Assembly: GCF_002874535.1 (NCBI RefSeq)
Contig: NZ_CP025025.1
Span: 2,465,526-2,529,525 of the forward strand
DNA: 64,000 nucleotides
Source: Mesobacillus jeotgali
GTDB lineage: Bacteria; Bacillota; Bacilli; Bacillales; Cytobacillaceae
Direction: 5' to 3'
The notes under the pieces were generated by a model. That model was not told where the DNA came from and searched no databases. It was given only the letters and a program-made list of their open reading frames with translations. Position 1 is the stretch's first letter; every line of letters starts with the position of its first letter. The translations under genes and the position numbers were made by a program. Below, piece after piece: positions 27,262 through 36,985 of this stretch.

Positions 27262-27292
27262 GCAACCCCACATCAAGTGGGGTTGCTTTATT
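27262..27292 (+). terminator. Terminator of the CotY/CotZ-like gene
   Basis: GCAACCCCAC, loop ATCAA, GTGGGGTTGC, then TTTATTT. The stem is a perfect 10 bp. Confidence 0.88.
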
Positions 27293-27484
27293 TATCATTT
27301 AATCACATTTGTCCCGAATTCTCTTAACATTTTCACTGCTAATAAAAAAATATGTGATTGCCCTCTATCATTCGTCTATTCCTTTGCTGTAGTACTGGCA
27401 TATATAAATAGTAAGTCAAAAGAAAGAAACGAAAACAATCTGTTTCTTACTGCTTTTGATTATAATAAAAAAGGAGTGAAAAAA

Positions 27485-28321
27485 ATGAAGAGAAATACAG
27501 GTTGCAACTCGCACCATGGCTGCCCGCCAAAGCTTTCTTGTGATAAAGCAAAAACGATTCGGGTAGATTGCGATAGTGATTCCTTCTATCCATATGGCAA
27601 CAAACTCAAATACCCAGTCGCAGACATCAATGTAGCTCTGGCCGAAGTAGAACTACAAGTTGAAGTTGAATCTGACATCGAGCTGCCAACTGCAGCACGT
27701 GAAATTAAGCATATGCGCAGGAACGTTTCCCTGACTCAATGCAAGGCGATCCGTTCTGCAATGGATTACAAAAAGGTAAAACTCTATATTTCTGGTGTTG
27801 TTCATAAAAATATCCAGTATGTAGAACAATGCAGTGGCGTGCTGAAGGACTACAGTGTAGATGTACCATTTACTTGCAGTGAAGCTGTCCATGTCTTCAA
27901 CTATCCTGATTACGAACATTTAAGCCAGAAGAACACGGTCTATGAAAGAAGGTTCATTGATAAAAAAGGCCACGGAGCTGACGAGTGCACCTCTGGAGCC
28001 TTTACGTATGAATACTATAATGAGCCAATTGAATGCAAACTTCTTGCTTCTTTCGTCAACGACCTAGACCTTTACAAGGATTTTGACAACTGGGGCAGAT
28101 TCAGCCGCATCACGGAAAAGATGGAGGTTGGTTTATTCTTCAAATTGCTTCAGAAGCAGCAGGTTGATTTAGACCATTCCCATGGATACAAAGATAAAGA
28201 AGAGTCTTCTTCATCTTCATCATCGTCATCATCCTCTTGGGAAGCAGACTATAAAATGGAGCACGAGCCAAAAAATATGAAGCACAGAATGGATGCCTTA
28301 ATGAAACGCCATGAAGGCTAA
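27485..28321 (+). CDS. CsxC-like spore surface protein
   Basis: This 278-residue protein has a short cysteine-containing N-terminus, then the domain shared with the next three genes: a strand A-E-V-E-L-Q-V-E-V-E, I-K-H-M-R-R-N-V-S-L-T-Q-C, and V-H-K-N-I-Q-Y-V-E, as in CsxC-type exosporium proteins. A run of serines (about residues 244-255) lies in the C-terminal tail. The start is ATG 27485 (AAGGAG spaced 8 nt); GTG 27476 overlaps that site. The name rests on recalled family resemblance. Confidence 0.72.
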   Translation: MKRNTGCNSHHGCPPKLSCDKAKTIRVDCDSDSFYPYGNKLKYPVADINVALAEVELQVEVESDIELPTAAREIKHMRRNVSLTQCKAIRSAMDYKKVKLYISGVVHKNIQYVEQCSGVLKDYSVDVPFTCSEAVHVFNYPDYEHLSQKNTVYERRFIDKKGHGADECTSGAFTYEYYNEPIECKLLASFVNDLDLYKDFDNWGRFSRITEKMEVGLFFKLLQKQQVDLDHSHGYKDKEESSSSSSSSSSSWEADYKMEHEPKNMKHRMDALMKRHEG

Positions 28322-28331
28322 TACCAAAGCA

Positions 28332-28360
28332 AGGGTGTCTCACCTGAGGCACCCTGTTTT
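28332..28360. terminator. Terminator between convergent spore genes
   Basis: AGGGTGTCT, loop CACCTG, AGGCACCCT (one G-U pair), then GTTTT. It sits between the stops of the genes at 27485 and 28364. Confidence 0.7.
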
Positions 28361-28363
28361 CCT

Positions 28364-29452
28364 TTATAGCGAAAGCAGCTTTTGTAAATCCAGGCATTGT
28401 GTTTGAAACAGCTCCATTTTCAGCCTTGCCGTACCCTGGATCATTACTCTGTCGTTTTGGATGAATTGTTCATTCCACACACAATGCAAACTCGATAGAC
28501 TGAAATCCACTTTTTCTACTAAACTCTCACTATATTCACGGGTATATCCTTCTTCCCTACCAAGATTTGAAGTGAATAAATATTCCTTGCTGTCTTTGGC
28601 AGAAAGTTCGGGCTGATGAACCCATTTTACCGGGATGATTTTCTTCCATGGGATGTGTATCTTGAGTGAATGCATCGGCCCATTATCGTCAGTACTTACA
28701 TAATCAATATTCAGTAGAAGCGTTCCTTTGGTGAATAAGTTGGCTGATGGCAGCAATACCTCAGCATCAATCGAATGAAGGGAGCACTCTACATTAGAAA
28801 CTGTGGAAATTGGCCTTGAGAGACTGAATGTATCAAAGATGTCAATTTCGAGATCCACATCTGCCAGATGTAAAGGAAGCCTCACCTTCGCCTTTTCTGT
28901 CTTAGTTTTTTTCCCACTGTATGCGGCTGTAGCTAATTTCATAGGTTCCGAGGAAGATTCAGATGATTCATATTGATAATCCGCTGATTCATCATGGTTT
29001 TCATAATAATGAGGTTCATCACCTGACTCATCTATGGCTGATACCTCTTCATAAAGGAAACTGCTGGACTCCTCCATCATTATTTCACTAGAGGATTCCT
29101 CGTAGTCTTCCTGGACTTCCTCTTCTACATGATCCTCTATGCCACCAACGTCTTCTTTCAGTTCACTTGACTCTTCCTCAACCTCATCTATTGTAAATTG
29201 TCTTCTTGAAGCAGAAAGCTTTTCTTCGACACTATTAATAACAGGAGGAGCGAGGATCAATGGCTTGCCTGAACTCTTTCCTTTTGGCCGGAACCTGCTT
29301 TCATTTAAATTCCCGCCTAGCTCTTTATCGATTTCCTCAAAAACTTTTTCCATTTCCGGGGCACGTTCAGACACTCTGGGCTCTACAGAATTATTTCTCC
29401 AATTCCCCTGGAAAAGATTCATTTCATGAAACGTTCTATTTGTTTTTTCCAT
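28364..29452 (-). CDS. Large CsxC/BC_2427-like spore protein
   Basis: This 362-residue protein has two parts. Residues 1-190 are low-complexity, acidic and serine-rich (E-E-S-S-S-E, Y-E-S-S-E-S-S-S-E), probably disordered. Residues 195-362 resemble the beta-rich domain of the neighbouring CsxC-like proteins (L-A-D-V-D-L-E-I-D-I-F, then a final F-Q-T-Q-C). It may be related to BC_2427-type spore proteins. No strong ribosome-binding site precedes the ATG, so the start is uncertain. A spore coat or exosporium role is inferred from context. Confidence 0.65.
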   Translation of the reverse strand: MEKTNRTFHEMNLFQGNWRNNSVEPRVSERAPEMEKVFEEIDKELGGNLNESRFRPKGKSSGKPLILAPPVINSVEEKLSASRRQFTIDEVEEESSELKEDVGGIEDHVEEEVQEDYEESSSEIMMEESSSFLYEEVSAIDESGDEPHYYENHDESADYQYESSESSSEPMKLATAAYSGKKTKTEKAKVRLPLHLADVDLEIDIFDTFSLSRPISTVSNVECSLHSIDAEVLLPSANLFTKGTLLLNIDYVSTDDNGPMHSLKIHIPWKKIIPVKWVHQPELSAKDSKEYLFTSNLGREEGYTREYSESLVEKVDFSLSSLHCVWNEQFIQNDRVMIQGTARLKMELFQTQCLDLQKLLSL

Positions 29453-29575
29453 CTTGAATGGAAGGGTCTGCTTTTATTGCAACCTATCCCTACCCTCCTT
29501 TTTTTATAGGGGTAAAAACATAAAGGGGCATATACTATTGGTGCCTAGTATAATACCCCGCCTTTTATCTAATAT

Positions 29576-30355
29576 TTATTCTGATTCGTCATAGCAATCT
29601 GGATCATTTGTTGCTGATGAAACGCGGATTTGTTGATTTTGAAGTACGCGGACAGTGAAATCAATGACCATTTTTTCTTCGATTGTCTGGAAATATCCTT
29701 CATCGATCGGTGAAGAAGTAGGAAGCGGCTGTCGGTCAATCGCTTCATCCCATTCAATGATTTGACTTGATACTAATTCACAGAAAGGGAGCTCGTTATA
29801 GTGCTGTGAGCTTTCCTGATGAAATTGGCTCAAGTCGCTTGTCAGCAATTCATCTTTTTCCGGAAATCCTGTTGACAAAGGTTTTGACACGAAAAAGTCG
29901 AATTCCTTACGGTTGTTTACTTGAGGCAATACAGGCTTTGAAAGGAAGTCCTTCACTTCTGTCACTACCTGGAAAGGAATATCTACTGTATAAGAGTGAA
30001 GATCGGAAGCTACAGATGATGATGATGAAGCTTCAATTTCCTGGCTCGGACTTGCATATTGAATATTCTTCCTTACAAACCCTTTGATGAACAATTTATT
30101 TGTCGGTAAAAGCAGTCTGCATTGAGTCAATTTTATTCTCTTTTTGATATCCTTAATTTCAAGTACTGGCTCTGGAAAGTTAATCAACGTATCCAGATTC
30201 ACGTGCAGGGTCAGTTCCGCAAGAACGACAGGAACTTTGGTAACCAACTTTCCCAGGCTTACATGTGGATGGTGGTGCCGAGGTGAGCATTCAAAATGAT
30301 CAGTTGAAGGCTTACACTCAAAGTCAGGCTTTTTATTTTTATCTAATTCAAACAT
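29576..30355 (-). CDS. CsxC-like spore surface protein
   Basis: This 259-residue protein shares blocks with the 30666 gene: E-P-V-L-E-I-K-D-I-K-K-R, F-I-K-G-F-V-R-K-N-I-Q-Y-A, L-S-T-G-F-P-E-K-D and E-A-I-D-R-Q-P-L. The N-terminus is His/Cys-containing. ATG 30355 follows AAGGAGGAGCC. It appears to be a recent paralogue of 30666-31448, more distant from 27485. Likely an exosporium or coat component. Confidence 0.78.
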   Translation of the reverse strand: MFELDKNKKPDFECKPSTDHFECSPRHHHPHVSLGKLVTKVPVVLAELTLHVNLDTLINFPEPVLEIKDIKKRIKLTQCRLLLPTNKLFIKGFVRKNIQYASPSQEIEASSSSSVASDLHSYTVDIPFQVVTEVKDFLSKPVLPQVNNRKEFDFFVSKPLSTGFPEKDELLTSDLSQFHQESSQHYNELPFCELVSSQIIEWDEAIDRQPLPTSSPIDEGYFQTIEEKMVIDFTVRVLQNQQIRVSSATNDPDCYDESE

Positions 30356-30589
30356 ACATGGCTCCTCCTTATAACTCCTTAGAGTGAAGATGCTTTATCC
30401 TATGCACTTTGATTTTCTGGGTCTAGGCATTTGCCCTTATACAATTACAAAATTCGGGGCAAGTACCCAATGACATCCCTTTATATCCCTGGGAATGTAC
30501 ATGTTAAATTACATTATAAAAAAATTTTTGAAGGTTTAAGTCTTCTTATATTACTTGCAAAAACATCATCAAATGAATATGTATAAGTA

Positions 30590-30630
30590 CATAGAAAAAG
30601 ACGATATCAGTTGATACCTGATATCGTCTT
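30590..30630 (-). terminator. Terminator of the CsxC-like gene at 30666
   Basis: Minus strand: AAGACGATATCAG, loop, CTGATATCGTCTT, then TTTCT. The stem is a perfect 13 bp (30598-30610 with 30618-30630). Apart from it, the 30361-30665 gap shows no further gene. Confidence 0.88.
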
Positions 30631-30665
30631 GGTCCTTTTTTCTTTCTGAAGATCACAGATTAGAA

Positions 30666-31448
30666 TTAGTCTGCGATAATCCTTACTTGCTGGTTTTGAA
30701 TTACTCTAACCCGGAATTCCAATAATGACTTTTCAACCATATTATAGAATACTCCTTCTTCGAATGGAGCATTATGATGCAGGGGATGACGGTCAATCGC
30801 TTCATCATATTGGACGATTCGGCTATCAATCAGCTCACAGTAAGGAAATTGATTATAAAATTGGTCGCTTACCTGGTGGAACTGGGATAGGTCGCTAGAC
30901 AGGAGTCGGTCTTTTTCAGGAAAACCAGTGCCTAATTTCTGAGCTCTGAAGAAATCGAATTCAAAGCGCGAATTAAATTCCGGAAGGACTGGTGGCCTAT
31001 CAAAATCTCCTGCTGCAATTGTAGTTACGCAATCGAATGGAACGTCAACGGTTAGTGAGCGCATATCAGATGCCACACAATCACCGCTTGTTTTTGGGCA
31101 AGGTGTTGCATATTGGATATTCTTGCGGATATATCCTTTAATGAAAAGTGGAATGTCAGTAATCAGATTTCCCATATCATCAAGCTCAGCCCCACCAAGC
31201 AGCAATGTGCACTGGACAATCTTAACCCTCTTTTTAATATCCTTAATTTCTAAAACTGGATCTGGGAAATGAATATTAGCATCAAGATTGCTTGTAACAC
31301 GCACTTCAGTAAGAGTTACTGGCAAATTAACGAGTGCTGGTCCTGCAGCTATATTGCCTGATAACGCCTGAACGTTAGCACACTCAGCCTTAGAGGCAGA
31401 CTTATTTATGCTAACACATTTGTGGTTACCATGTTTATCATTAGTCAT
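30666..31448 (-). CDS. CsxC-like spore surface protein
   Basis: This 260-residue protein begins M-T-N-D-K-H-G-N-H-K-C and carries the family blocks V-T-L-T-E-V-R-V-T-S-N-L, V-L-E-I-K-D-I-K-K-R-V-K, I-R-K-N-I-Q-Y-A-T and L-G-T-G-F-P-E-K-D-R-L-L. The start ATG 31448 follows AAAGGAGGAAA; an in-frame extension to 31493 would overlap that site. It is the closest paralogue of the 29576 gene, so the pair probably arose by tandem duplication. Confidence 0.8.
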   Translation of the reverse strand: MTNDKHGNHKCVSINKSASKAECANVQALSGNIAAGPALVNLPVTLTEVRVTSNLDANIHFPDPVLEIKDIKKRVKIVQCTLLLGGAELDDMGNLITDIPLFIKGYIRKNIQYATPCPKTSGDCVASDMRSLTVDVPFDCVTTIAAGDFDRPPVLPEFNSRFEFDFFRAQKLGTGFPEKDRLLSSDLSQFHQVSDQFYNQFPYCELIDSRIVQYDEAIDRHPLHHNAPFEEGVFYNMVEKSLLEFRVRVIQNQQVRIIAD

Positions 31449-31649
31449 TTTTTTTCCTCCTTTAAAATTTCTTGTACAATTTATCCTATTCATGCTAGTT
31501 TTTTTGGACTAGATGAATGAATCAGCACAAATGCGGATTTTTTCAGTTTTTCAAGATTTCCATTCTTTCAATTCTTCACTTCCATTAAAATTAGGTACTT
31601 GCACAATTGAACATGCCTTTTGCATAGGATTCAAAAGGAGGAGGATAAA

Positions 31650-32840
31650 ATGAACAATTATAATTATTTTGCAGTCGACATAGGCAACAGCTGGTATAAA
31701 GTTCTAGCCTCTGATCATGGGGAGCTAAGGGACTATCAAATGCCAAACGCCATCGCATTGTATGATGATGAGTTTTACGAAAAGCCCTATGACGAGGAAG
31801 ATATTGATCTTGAGGAGAATTTGATCGTAGAGATAAAAAGCCCGGCGATTACAAATAAAAGAGAAATTTTTTATGCTGGAAAAGCGGCTGCCAAGCAAAG
31901 AAATGTCAGCCTGACAGCAAGCAATAATCAAAAAGCTGATGAAGACCGCACATATATCCTTCTATTTGCCGCGGCTGCCTACCATGCTTCAATCATTAAT
32001 CCAAATGACATCGAATTAAATTATTGTATTGACCAATTAGCTGTATCTCTTCCAACCACGCAATATAAGGAGAGGAAAGAAATACTCAAGCAGCGCTTGA
32101 TTGGTAACCATACCATCACACTCCATAAAGTGCCAGGAATTCCGGAGCCGAAAGAACTGATTGTCAAGCTTGAAATCAAGGATGTGATTGTCGGCGCGGA
32201 AGGAGCCTGTGCCTATTTAGGATTAATTCGGGATGTTGATACACTGACAATTAAGGATGATAACCTGGTGAAGGATTCTAAGAAAGGTATCATCATTGGC
32301 GACCTAGGCGGTGATTCAGTAGATTTCGTTGGGATCAAGAACAGTAAGCCTGTAGCCTCAGTTGAAGGCGACCATTTTGGAATCAATTTGTTCTTGGATA
32401 CGATCATTAAAAAAGTCAGTAAGAATGAATTATACACTTTCGACTCAAGGTCAGAGCTTGAAGAAAAACTTTTTGCTGGGCAATCAGAATGGTACGTCGA
32501 ACCCTTTGCCGGTGTCAGAAAGGATATTAGCAAGTATGTGATCCCTCAATTGAGGATCATGGCTATAAAGTATCTTGAGCACTTTGACCGCGCAAGGAGC
32601 AGTTCCAGTGAAATCAAAGGAGCATCCCGTTATATCGCTGTTGGCGGTGCAGCAAAACTCGCCCAGACACAAATACAGGAAGCTGCCGTAAGATGGGCTG
32701 ATAAGGGACGCCCAATTGAGCTGACTTTTCCAGAAAACCTGGAAAAATTGAACGTCTTCGGACTCATGATTTTGGCAAAAATGAACCAACTTAAGAAACA
32801 ACATGAGAATACCGAGGAACTAATTTCCATTGAAGGATGA
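31650..32840 (+). CDS. ParM/StbA-like actin ATPase
   Basis: This 396-residue actin-fold protein has phosphate-1 motif A-V-D-I-G-N-S-W-Y-K near residue 8, phosphate-2 G-D-L-G-G-D-S-V-D near residue 218, and the adenosine motif A-V-G-G-A-A-K near residue 333. This is the ParM/Alp group that forms filaments to move DNA, usually plasmids. ATG 31650 follows AGGAGGAGG. A small gene overlaps its stop by or near the TGA, as parR follows parM. Here it lies among chromosomal genes, so its cargo is unknown. Confidence 0.85.
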   Translation: MNNYNYFAVDIGNSWYKVLASDHGELRDYQMPNAIALYDDEFYEKPYDEEDIDLEENLIVEIKSPAITNKREIFYAGKAAAKQRNVSLTASNNQKADEDRTYILLFAAAAYHASIINPNDIELNYCIDQLAVSLPTTQYKERKEILKQRLIGNHTITLHKVPGIPEPKELIVKLEIKDVIVGAEGACAYLGLIRDVDTLTIKDDNLVKDSKKGIIIGDLGGDSVDFVGIKNSKPVASVEGDHFGINLFLDTIIKKVSKNELYTFDSRSELEEKLFAGQSEWYVEPFAGVRKDISKYVIPQLRIMAIKYLEHFDRARSSSSEIKGASRYIAVGGAAKLAQTQIQEAAVRWADKGRPIELTFPENLEKLNVFGLMILAKMNQLKKQHENTEELISIEG

Positions 32841-32845
32841 TCGGT

Positions 32846-33220
32846 ATGTCAAACACCTATACGGATTATGTAAATAAGATCGCGATAACTATCCCTGAAC
32901 GATATATTGATGTTAAGACTGGTGAGTCGTACACGGTTTCACCAAAAATAGTGGACCAAATCGAATATCATGCCGATAACAGTTCACTGAGCCATCTTGT
33001 TCTGTCCGCTCTCCATCATTACCTAAATCCCAAGCCCGTATTGAATGGTGGCTCTGCTGAAATCCTTCAGCAGCTTGCTGACATTCGAGCGATGCTTGAA
33101 AATGGAACCTACTTCATCCAGCCACCTATAAAGGAAAGAACCATGAAAGAACAAACAGAGGCCGCAAAATTACTCAATATGAAGGAAGTTGAGGATATCC
33201 TTGAAGCGTTCGGGGGCTAG
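32846..33220 (+). CDS. Small partner of the ParM-like protein (ParR-like candidate)
   Basis: This protein of about 124 residues directly follows the ParM-like gene (ATG 32846 after AAGGA; an in-frame ATG at 32837 overlaps the upstream stop). The N-terminal 60 residues (K-I-A-I-T-I-P-E-R-Y, then S-H-L-V-L-S-A-L-H-H-Y-L) could form a ribbon-helix-helix-like DNA-binding domain, and the rest is helical, ending E-D-I-L-E-A-F-G-G. The ParR assignment rests on gene order and size, not on a clear match. Confidence 0.55.
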   Translation: MSNTYTDYVNKIAITIPERYIDVKTGESYTVSPKIVDQIEYHADNSSLSHLVLSALHHYLNPKPVLNGGSAEILQQLADIRAMLENGTYFIQPPIKERTMKEQTEAAKLLNMKEVEDILEAFGG

Positions 33221-33225
33221 TACAA

Positions 33226-33342
33226 AAAGCGCAAGCGCCTCGTTTAGCCCTGACTAGCGCTGGAGGGCCTGACAGTGAAGTCGTTCTTTGACTTCATTGG
33301 CAGGACTGAAGCGACTCGAGGGGCTAGGCGCTGAAGCTGGAT
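33226..33342 (+). repeat. Dispersed GC-rich repeat, short copy
   Basis: AAAAGCGCAAGCGCCT at the left, the TGAAGTC-GTTCTTT-GACTTCA hairpin in the middle, GCGACTCGAGGGGCTAGGCG and a GGAT end. Clearly the same as 38918-39036, with about 85-90 percent of positions agreeing by eye. It starts 5 nt after the ParR-like stop, so it could act as its 3' end. The rest of the gap to 33485 shows nothing I can support. Confidence 0.8.
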
Positions 33343-33485
33343 TAAGAAAACCTTATGTAAGTTCCACAATTAAATGATTTTATAATTCCTTATCTAACAA
33401 ATAACTAAGGACGGTACTAATGTACACGTCCTTCACTTTTGTATTTTGGCCTTTTGAATCTATCTTCATAGTAAAATCAGTTTCT

Positions 33486-34141
33486 TTATTTAAGTACGTT
33501 TGAAATAATCGAGAGTAGTTTTGGGTAGTGGCGGATGAAGAATTCATGATCTGAGGTTACGGCTTTATTATAGAAATCCATCATTTGAAAGGCCGCTTGT
33601 TTTTTGTAGAGAGCTGGAATGTGGAAAAAATCTATGATTGGGGAATAGGTGCCATCTCCTGCAGGAAGAAGATATCCTATAAGCAAATCGCTTTCCTCTG
33701 GCTGATGATACATTTCATTATATACTCCGACTAACCCAGCTTCATGCGAATTACATCATTAACAACTAGCACTCTTTCTCCTAAGATTTCCTCAGTGTAA
33801 TAAACCCCTGGCATTGCACTTTTCCATTCACTGATGAGAGTGTGCACTTTGGGTTTCATTCTGCTTTTATAACGGGGAGACTCCAGATATAACTCAAAAA
33901 TAGTCTTATTTTCATGGCCCAGTCTGAAGCGGTGGGAAAACACAGCCCATGAAATAAAGTGAGGTACCAGTGAAGTGGCAATCTCTTCAGAAACCTGTTC
34001 TGTTCCTATAAAATCATCAACTAATCCAAGTAAATATGCACCATAGTAATCACTGCTGAAATTGAATATTTCTCCAATCTCTTCAAAAGCCAAATCTTTT
34101 ATTTTCTCTTGAATTGAGATTACCTTATGTTCAACAGTCAT
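33486..34141 (-). pseudogene. Gene split by a frameshift, unknown function
   Basis: Two adjoining frames look like halves of one protein. The first (34141-33731) ends ...E-R-V-L-V-V-N-D-V followed by an early stop. The second frame, which continues upstream of its own first ATG as H-E-A-G-L-V-G-V-Y-N-E-M-Y-H-Q-P-E-E-S-D-L-L-I-G, flows naturally from it. A shift near 33745-33760 would give one protein of about 215 residues. It resembles Bacillus proteins of unknown function that pair a helical N-terminal half with a short beta domain. It could also be two overlapping genes or a sequencing error. Confidence 0.55.
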
Positions 34142-34245
34142 ATTTTTCTCCTTTCAATTATAATGAATCACCTCCTTATCATATCAAGAATATAAATACA
34201 CCCGCAGGTAATGTTTGTCTGAATTTTTACATTTTTAACCCATCT

Positions 34246-35172
34246 TTAAAACATGCTCATCTTATACTTTGCAGACATGCTTTCCAGCAGCTTGATCCCA
34301 CCAATGCTGTTCCCTTTCTCATCAAGGGCTGGCCCTAAAATTCCAATTCCAAATCTGTTTGGGACTGACCCCATAATTCCGCCTGATACACCACTTTTAG
34401 CAGGAATTCCTACCCTGACAGCAAATTCTCCCGAAGCATTGTACATACCACAGGTAACCATGAACGTTTTACATAAGCGAGCCACATGGGCAGGTATCAT
34501 TCGTCTGTTAGTAACAGGCTCCAAACCATCCATTGCGAACACACAGCCAATTCGGGCGAGATCCAGGCAATCCATTTCAATCGCGCATTGCTTCGTATAC
34601 ACCTTCAACAATTCTTCAACATCCTCATCAATAACCCCGTGCTGCTTCAAAAAATAGCATAATGCCCTGTTAAGATCTGAAGTTTCATATTCAGACTCAG
34701 CAACTTCATCTGAATAACCAATGGAAGAATTACCTGCCAGTTCCTGGATGAACGAGAGAATTCGTTCAAATCGTTCATCCGCATCCTTCCCCTTGATCAT
34801 ATGAGTAACTGCAAGTGCGCCTGCATTAATCATTGGATTCAACGGTTTCGAAGGACTGAATTCCAGCTTGACAATTGAATTGAATGGATCACCAGTTGGC
34901 TCATAACCCACTTTGTCAAAAACGGCTTCTTCTCCGTAATCTATTAGGGCAAGTGCAAGTGTCAATACTTTTGAAACACTTTGCAAAGTTAGCTTCTGAT
35001 GGATGTCTCCGGCTGAAACACAAGTTCCGTCATCATGAAAAATAGCGACGGACAACTCCTCAGGATTCGCTTTCGCCAAAGCTGGAATGTAGTCTGCAAC
35101 CTTCCCGCCGCCAGTGTATTTTTTTGCATCTTGTACAAGTTCATTTAATTCATCAGTAGTTCTGCAAGGCAT
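34246..35172 (-). CDS. glsA: Glutaminase A
   Basis: This 308-residue enzyme hydrolyses glutamine to glutamate and ammonia. It has the beta-lactamase-like fold with the S-V-S-K catalytic motif (Q-S-V-S-K-V-L) near residue 65, the conserved N-P-M-I-N-A-G-A-L block, and the late [15 protein letters not shown] 35172 follows GGAGG; an in-frame start at 35205 is unsupported. It matches YlaM/GlsA in length. Monocistronic. Confidence 0.95.
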   Translation of the reverse strand: MPCRTTDELNELVQDAKKYTGGGKVADYIPALAKANPEELSVAIFHDDGTCVSAGDIHQKLTLQSVSKVLTLALALIDYGEEAVFDKVGYEPTGDPFNSIVKLEFSPSKPLNPMINAGALAVTHMIKGKDADERFERILSFIQELAGNSSIGYSDEVAESEYETSDLNRALCYFLKQHGVIDEDVEELLKVYTKQCAIEMDCLDLARIGCVFAMDGLEPVTNRRMIPAHVARLCKTFMVTCGMYNASGEFAVRVGIPAKSGVSGGIMGSVPNRFGIGILGPALDEKGNSIGGIKLLESMSAKYKMSMF

Positions 35173-35243
35173 ATTTAACTCCTCCGAATCATTAATTCTT
35201 AACATTTACCTACTCACATACCTCTTAGCCATCTTTTCCATAG

Positions 35244-35270
35244 AAAAAGGGCAATGGTATGAACATTGCC
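35244..35270 (-). terminator. Terminator of the ubiB-like gene
   Basis: Minus strand: GGCAATG, loop TTCATAC, CATTGCC, then CTTTTTC. It lies about 25 nt after the UbiB-like stop. Confidence 0.8.
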
Positions 35271-35294
35271 TAACTTTACGAATAGAGCCTTAGG

Positions 35295-36971
35295 TTAAAA
35301 GCGTCCCGATTTCAATATAGAATATATTATCCATAAAAACATTCCGAATGCAATGATGAACCCTATTTCAATTGCCGGTACGCTTGTCAGTATAGTATTA
35401 TTGCCAAATGTTGCTCCCACAATCAGACCGAGAACAACAATACTGAAGGCAAGCAGTGTCAAACTGAAGGAAACCTGGTTGCTGATCCGGTCGAATTTAT
35501 GAAGGATCCGATTGATTTCCGATAAGCTAATTTCAAATTTCAAATCCCCTTTGGAAGCCTGATTCAAAACATTCTCAACCTGATTAGGTATATTGGTAAA
35601 TGTATCAGATAAGTCCTCGGCTTTATTCCAAAGCCTTTTGCCCATTTTAATCGGATCATACCTCTCCCTCATAATCTGTTCACCATAAGGCTTGGCCAAC
35701 TCAATCATATCCAGGCCAGGGTCAATTTCAGAGATGATGCCTTCAATCGTGATCAACGCTTTCCCCATCATCGTCATTTCCTTCGGCAGGATGATCCGAT
35801 GTTCCTGTGCCGCAGCAAACAACTCCTTGACCGTCAAGCCTAAACTTAGACCTTCTTTTGACGACCTTTCAACCGTTTTCCTGATTCCATCTACTCGGTC
35901 ATAAAAATGCTGTTCATCAATATCAGAAGGAACATAGGCCATCCTGAAAATAGACCTGACAATCTGATGGGTGTCTTCCTGCATGATTCCCATCATCATT
36001 GATGCAGAATCATATCTCAAGCTTGCTGACAGACGACCCACTTGCCCAAAGTCTATGAAAATCAGCTGTTGAGTTTCTGTATTATAAAGGATATTGCCAG
36101 GATGCGGGTCACCGTGAAAAAAACCTTCTTTTAAAATTTGGGTTATGAATGCACTTACCAATAAATCCGCTATCCTCCGTTTTTCCTCATTTTCAATAAC
36201 AATAGTATTCAGTTCGTTGAGCTTGATACCTTCGACCTTTTCCATGGTGAGAATCTGTGGAGTTGAGTATTCAGGAAAGATAATTGGCACTTTTATAGAT
36301 TCGCAATCTTCAAACTGCATTTGGACCATATCCGTATTCCGGGCTTCCTCTGTGTAATCAAGCTCCCTGCGGATTGATTCAGACAGCTCTTCAACCATAT
36401 CAGTGATATTGTAATATTGAGCCCAATCATATCGCTGCTCAATCAATCTCGCAATATCCCTTAAAATTTCAAGGTCTGTATGGACAGTATGCTTAATGCC
36501 AGGGCGCTGGACCTTCACCATGACAGACTCCCCAGTTGACAGTACCGCTTCATGAACCTGTCCAATCGACGCTGCTGCTACATAATCCTCATTAAAATAG
36601 GTGAAGACTTCCTCGACAGGCCTGCCAAACTCGTGGTGAAGCTTTTCTTTTATTCCATCAACAGGCACTGGGGGAACCTGGTCCTGAAGGAGTTCCAGTT
36701 CTTTAACTATCTCTTCAGGAAGCATATCACTTCTGATGCTGAGGAGCTGGCCAAGCTTTATAAAAGCGGGACCCAATTCCTCCAGCATGCACCTTATACG
36801 GTAGCCAGCTTCCTTTGTATTCCCGTTTTTCACGTCTGCAGCGATCCGGTCCTTCATAGACAGGACATGGAACAGCCCGACCTCTTCCAACACATAGCCA
36901 AAACCATACTTAACAAAGGCTGATGCGATCTCTCTGTATCTATTTAAACGTCTCATTCGGTCCGTCAACAT
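35295..36971 (-). CDS. UbiB/AarF/ABC1-family kinase-like protein
   Basis: This 558-residue atypical kinase-fold protein has the family-specific K-x-G-Q motif F-I-K-L-G-Q-L-L-S near residue 71, the lysine V-M-V-K-V-Q-R-P-G, the catalytic-loop-like F-H-G-D-P-H-P-G-N, and the metal motif F-I-D-F-G-Q-V-G. Two membrane helices close the C-terminus. Relatives act in isoprenoid quinone or lipid biology, but the role in bacilli is unclear. It forms an operon with the phasin-like gene 14 nt upstream. Confidence 0.9.
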   Translation of the reverse strand: MLTDRMRRLNRYREIASAFVKYGFGYVLEEVGLFHVLSMKDRIAADVKNGNTKEAGYRIRCMLEELGPAFIKLGQLLSIRSDMLPEEIVKELELLQDQVPPVPVDGIKEKLHHEFGRPVEEVFTYFNEDYVAAASIGQVHEAVLSTGESVMVKVQRPGIKHTVHTDLEILRDIARLIEQRYDWAQYYNITDMVEELSESIRRELDYTEEARNTDMVQMQFEDCESIKVPIIFPEYSTPQILTMEKVEGIKLNELNTIVIENEEKRRIADLLVSAFITQILKEGFFHGDPHPGNILYNTETQQLIFIDFGQVGRLSASLRYDSASMMMGIMQEDTHQIVRSIFRMAYVPSDIDEQHFYDRVDGIRKTVERSSKEGLSLGLTVKELFAAAQEHRIILPKEMTMMGKALITIEGIISEIDPGLDMIELAKPYGEQIMRERYDPIKMGKRLWNKAEDLSDTFTNIPNQVENVLNQASKGDLKFEISLSEINRILHKFDRISNQVSFSLTLLAFSIVVLGLIVGATFGNNTILTSVPAIEIGFIIAFGMFLWIIYSILKSGRF

Positions 36972-36985
36972 TCCATCACCCGCTG

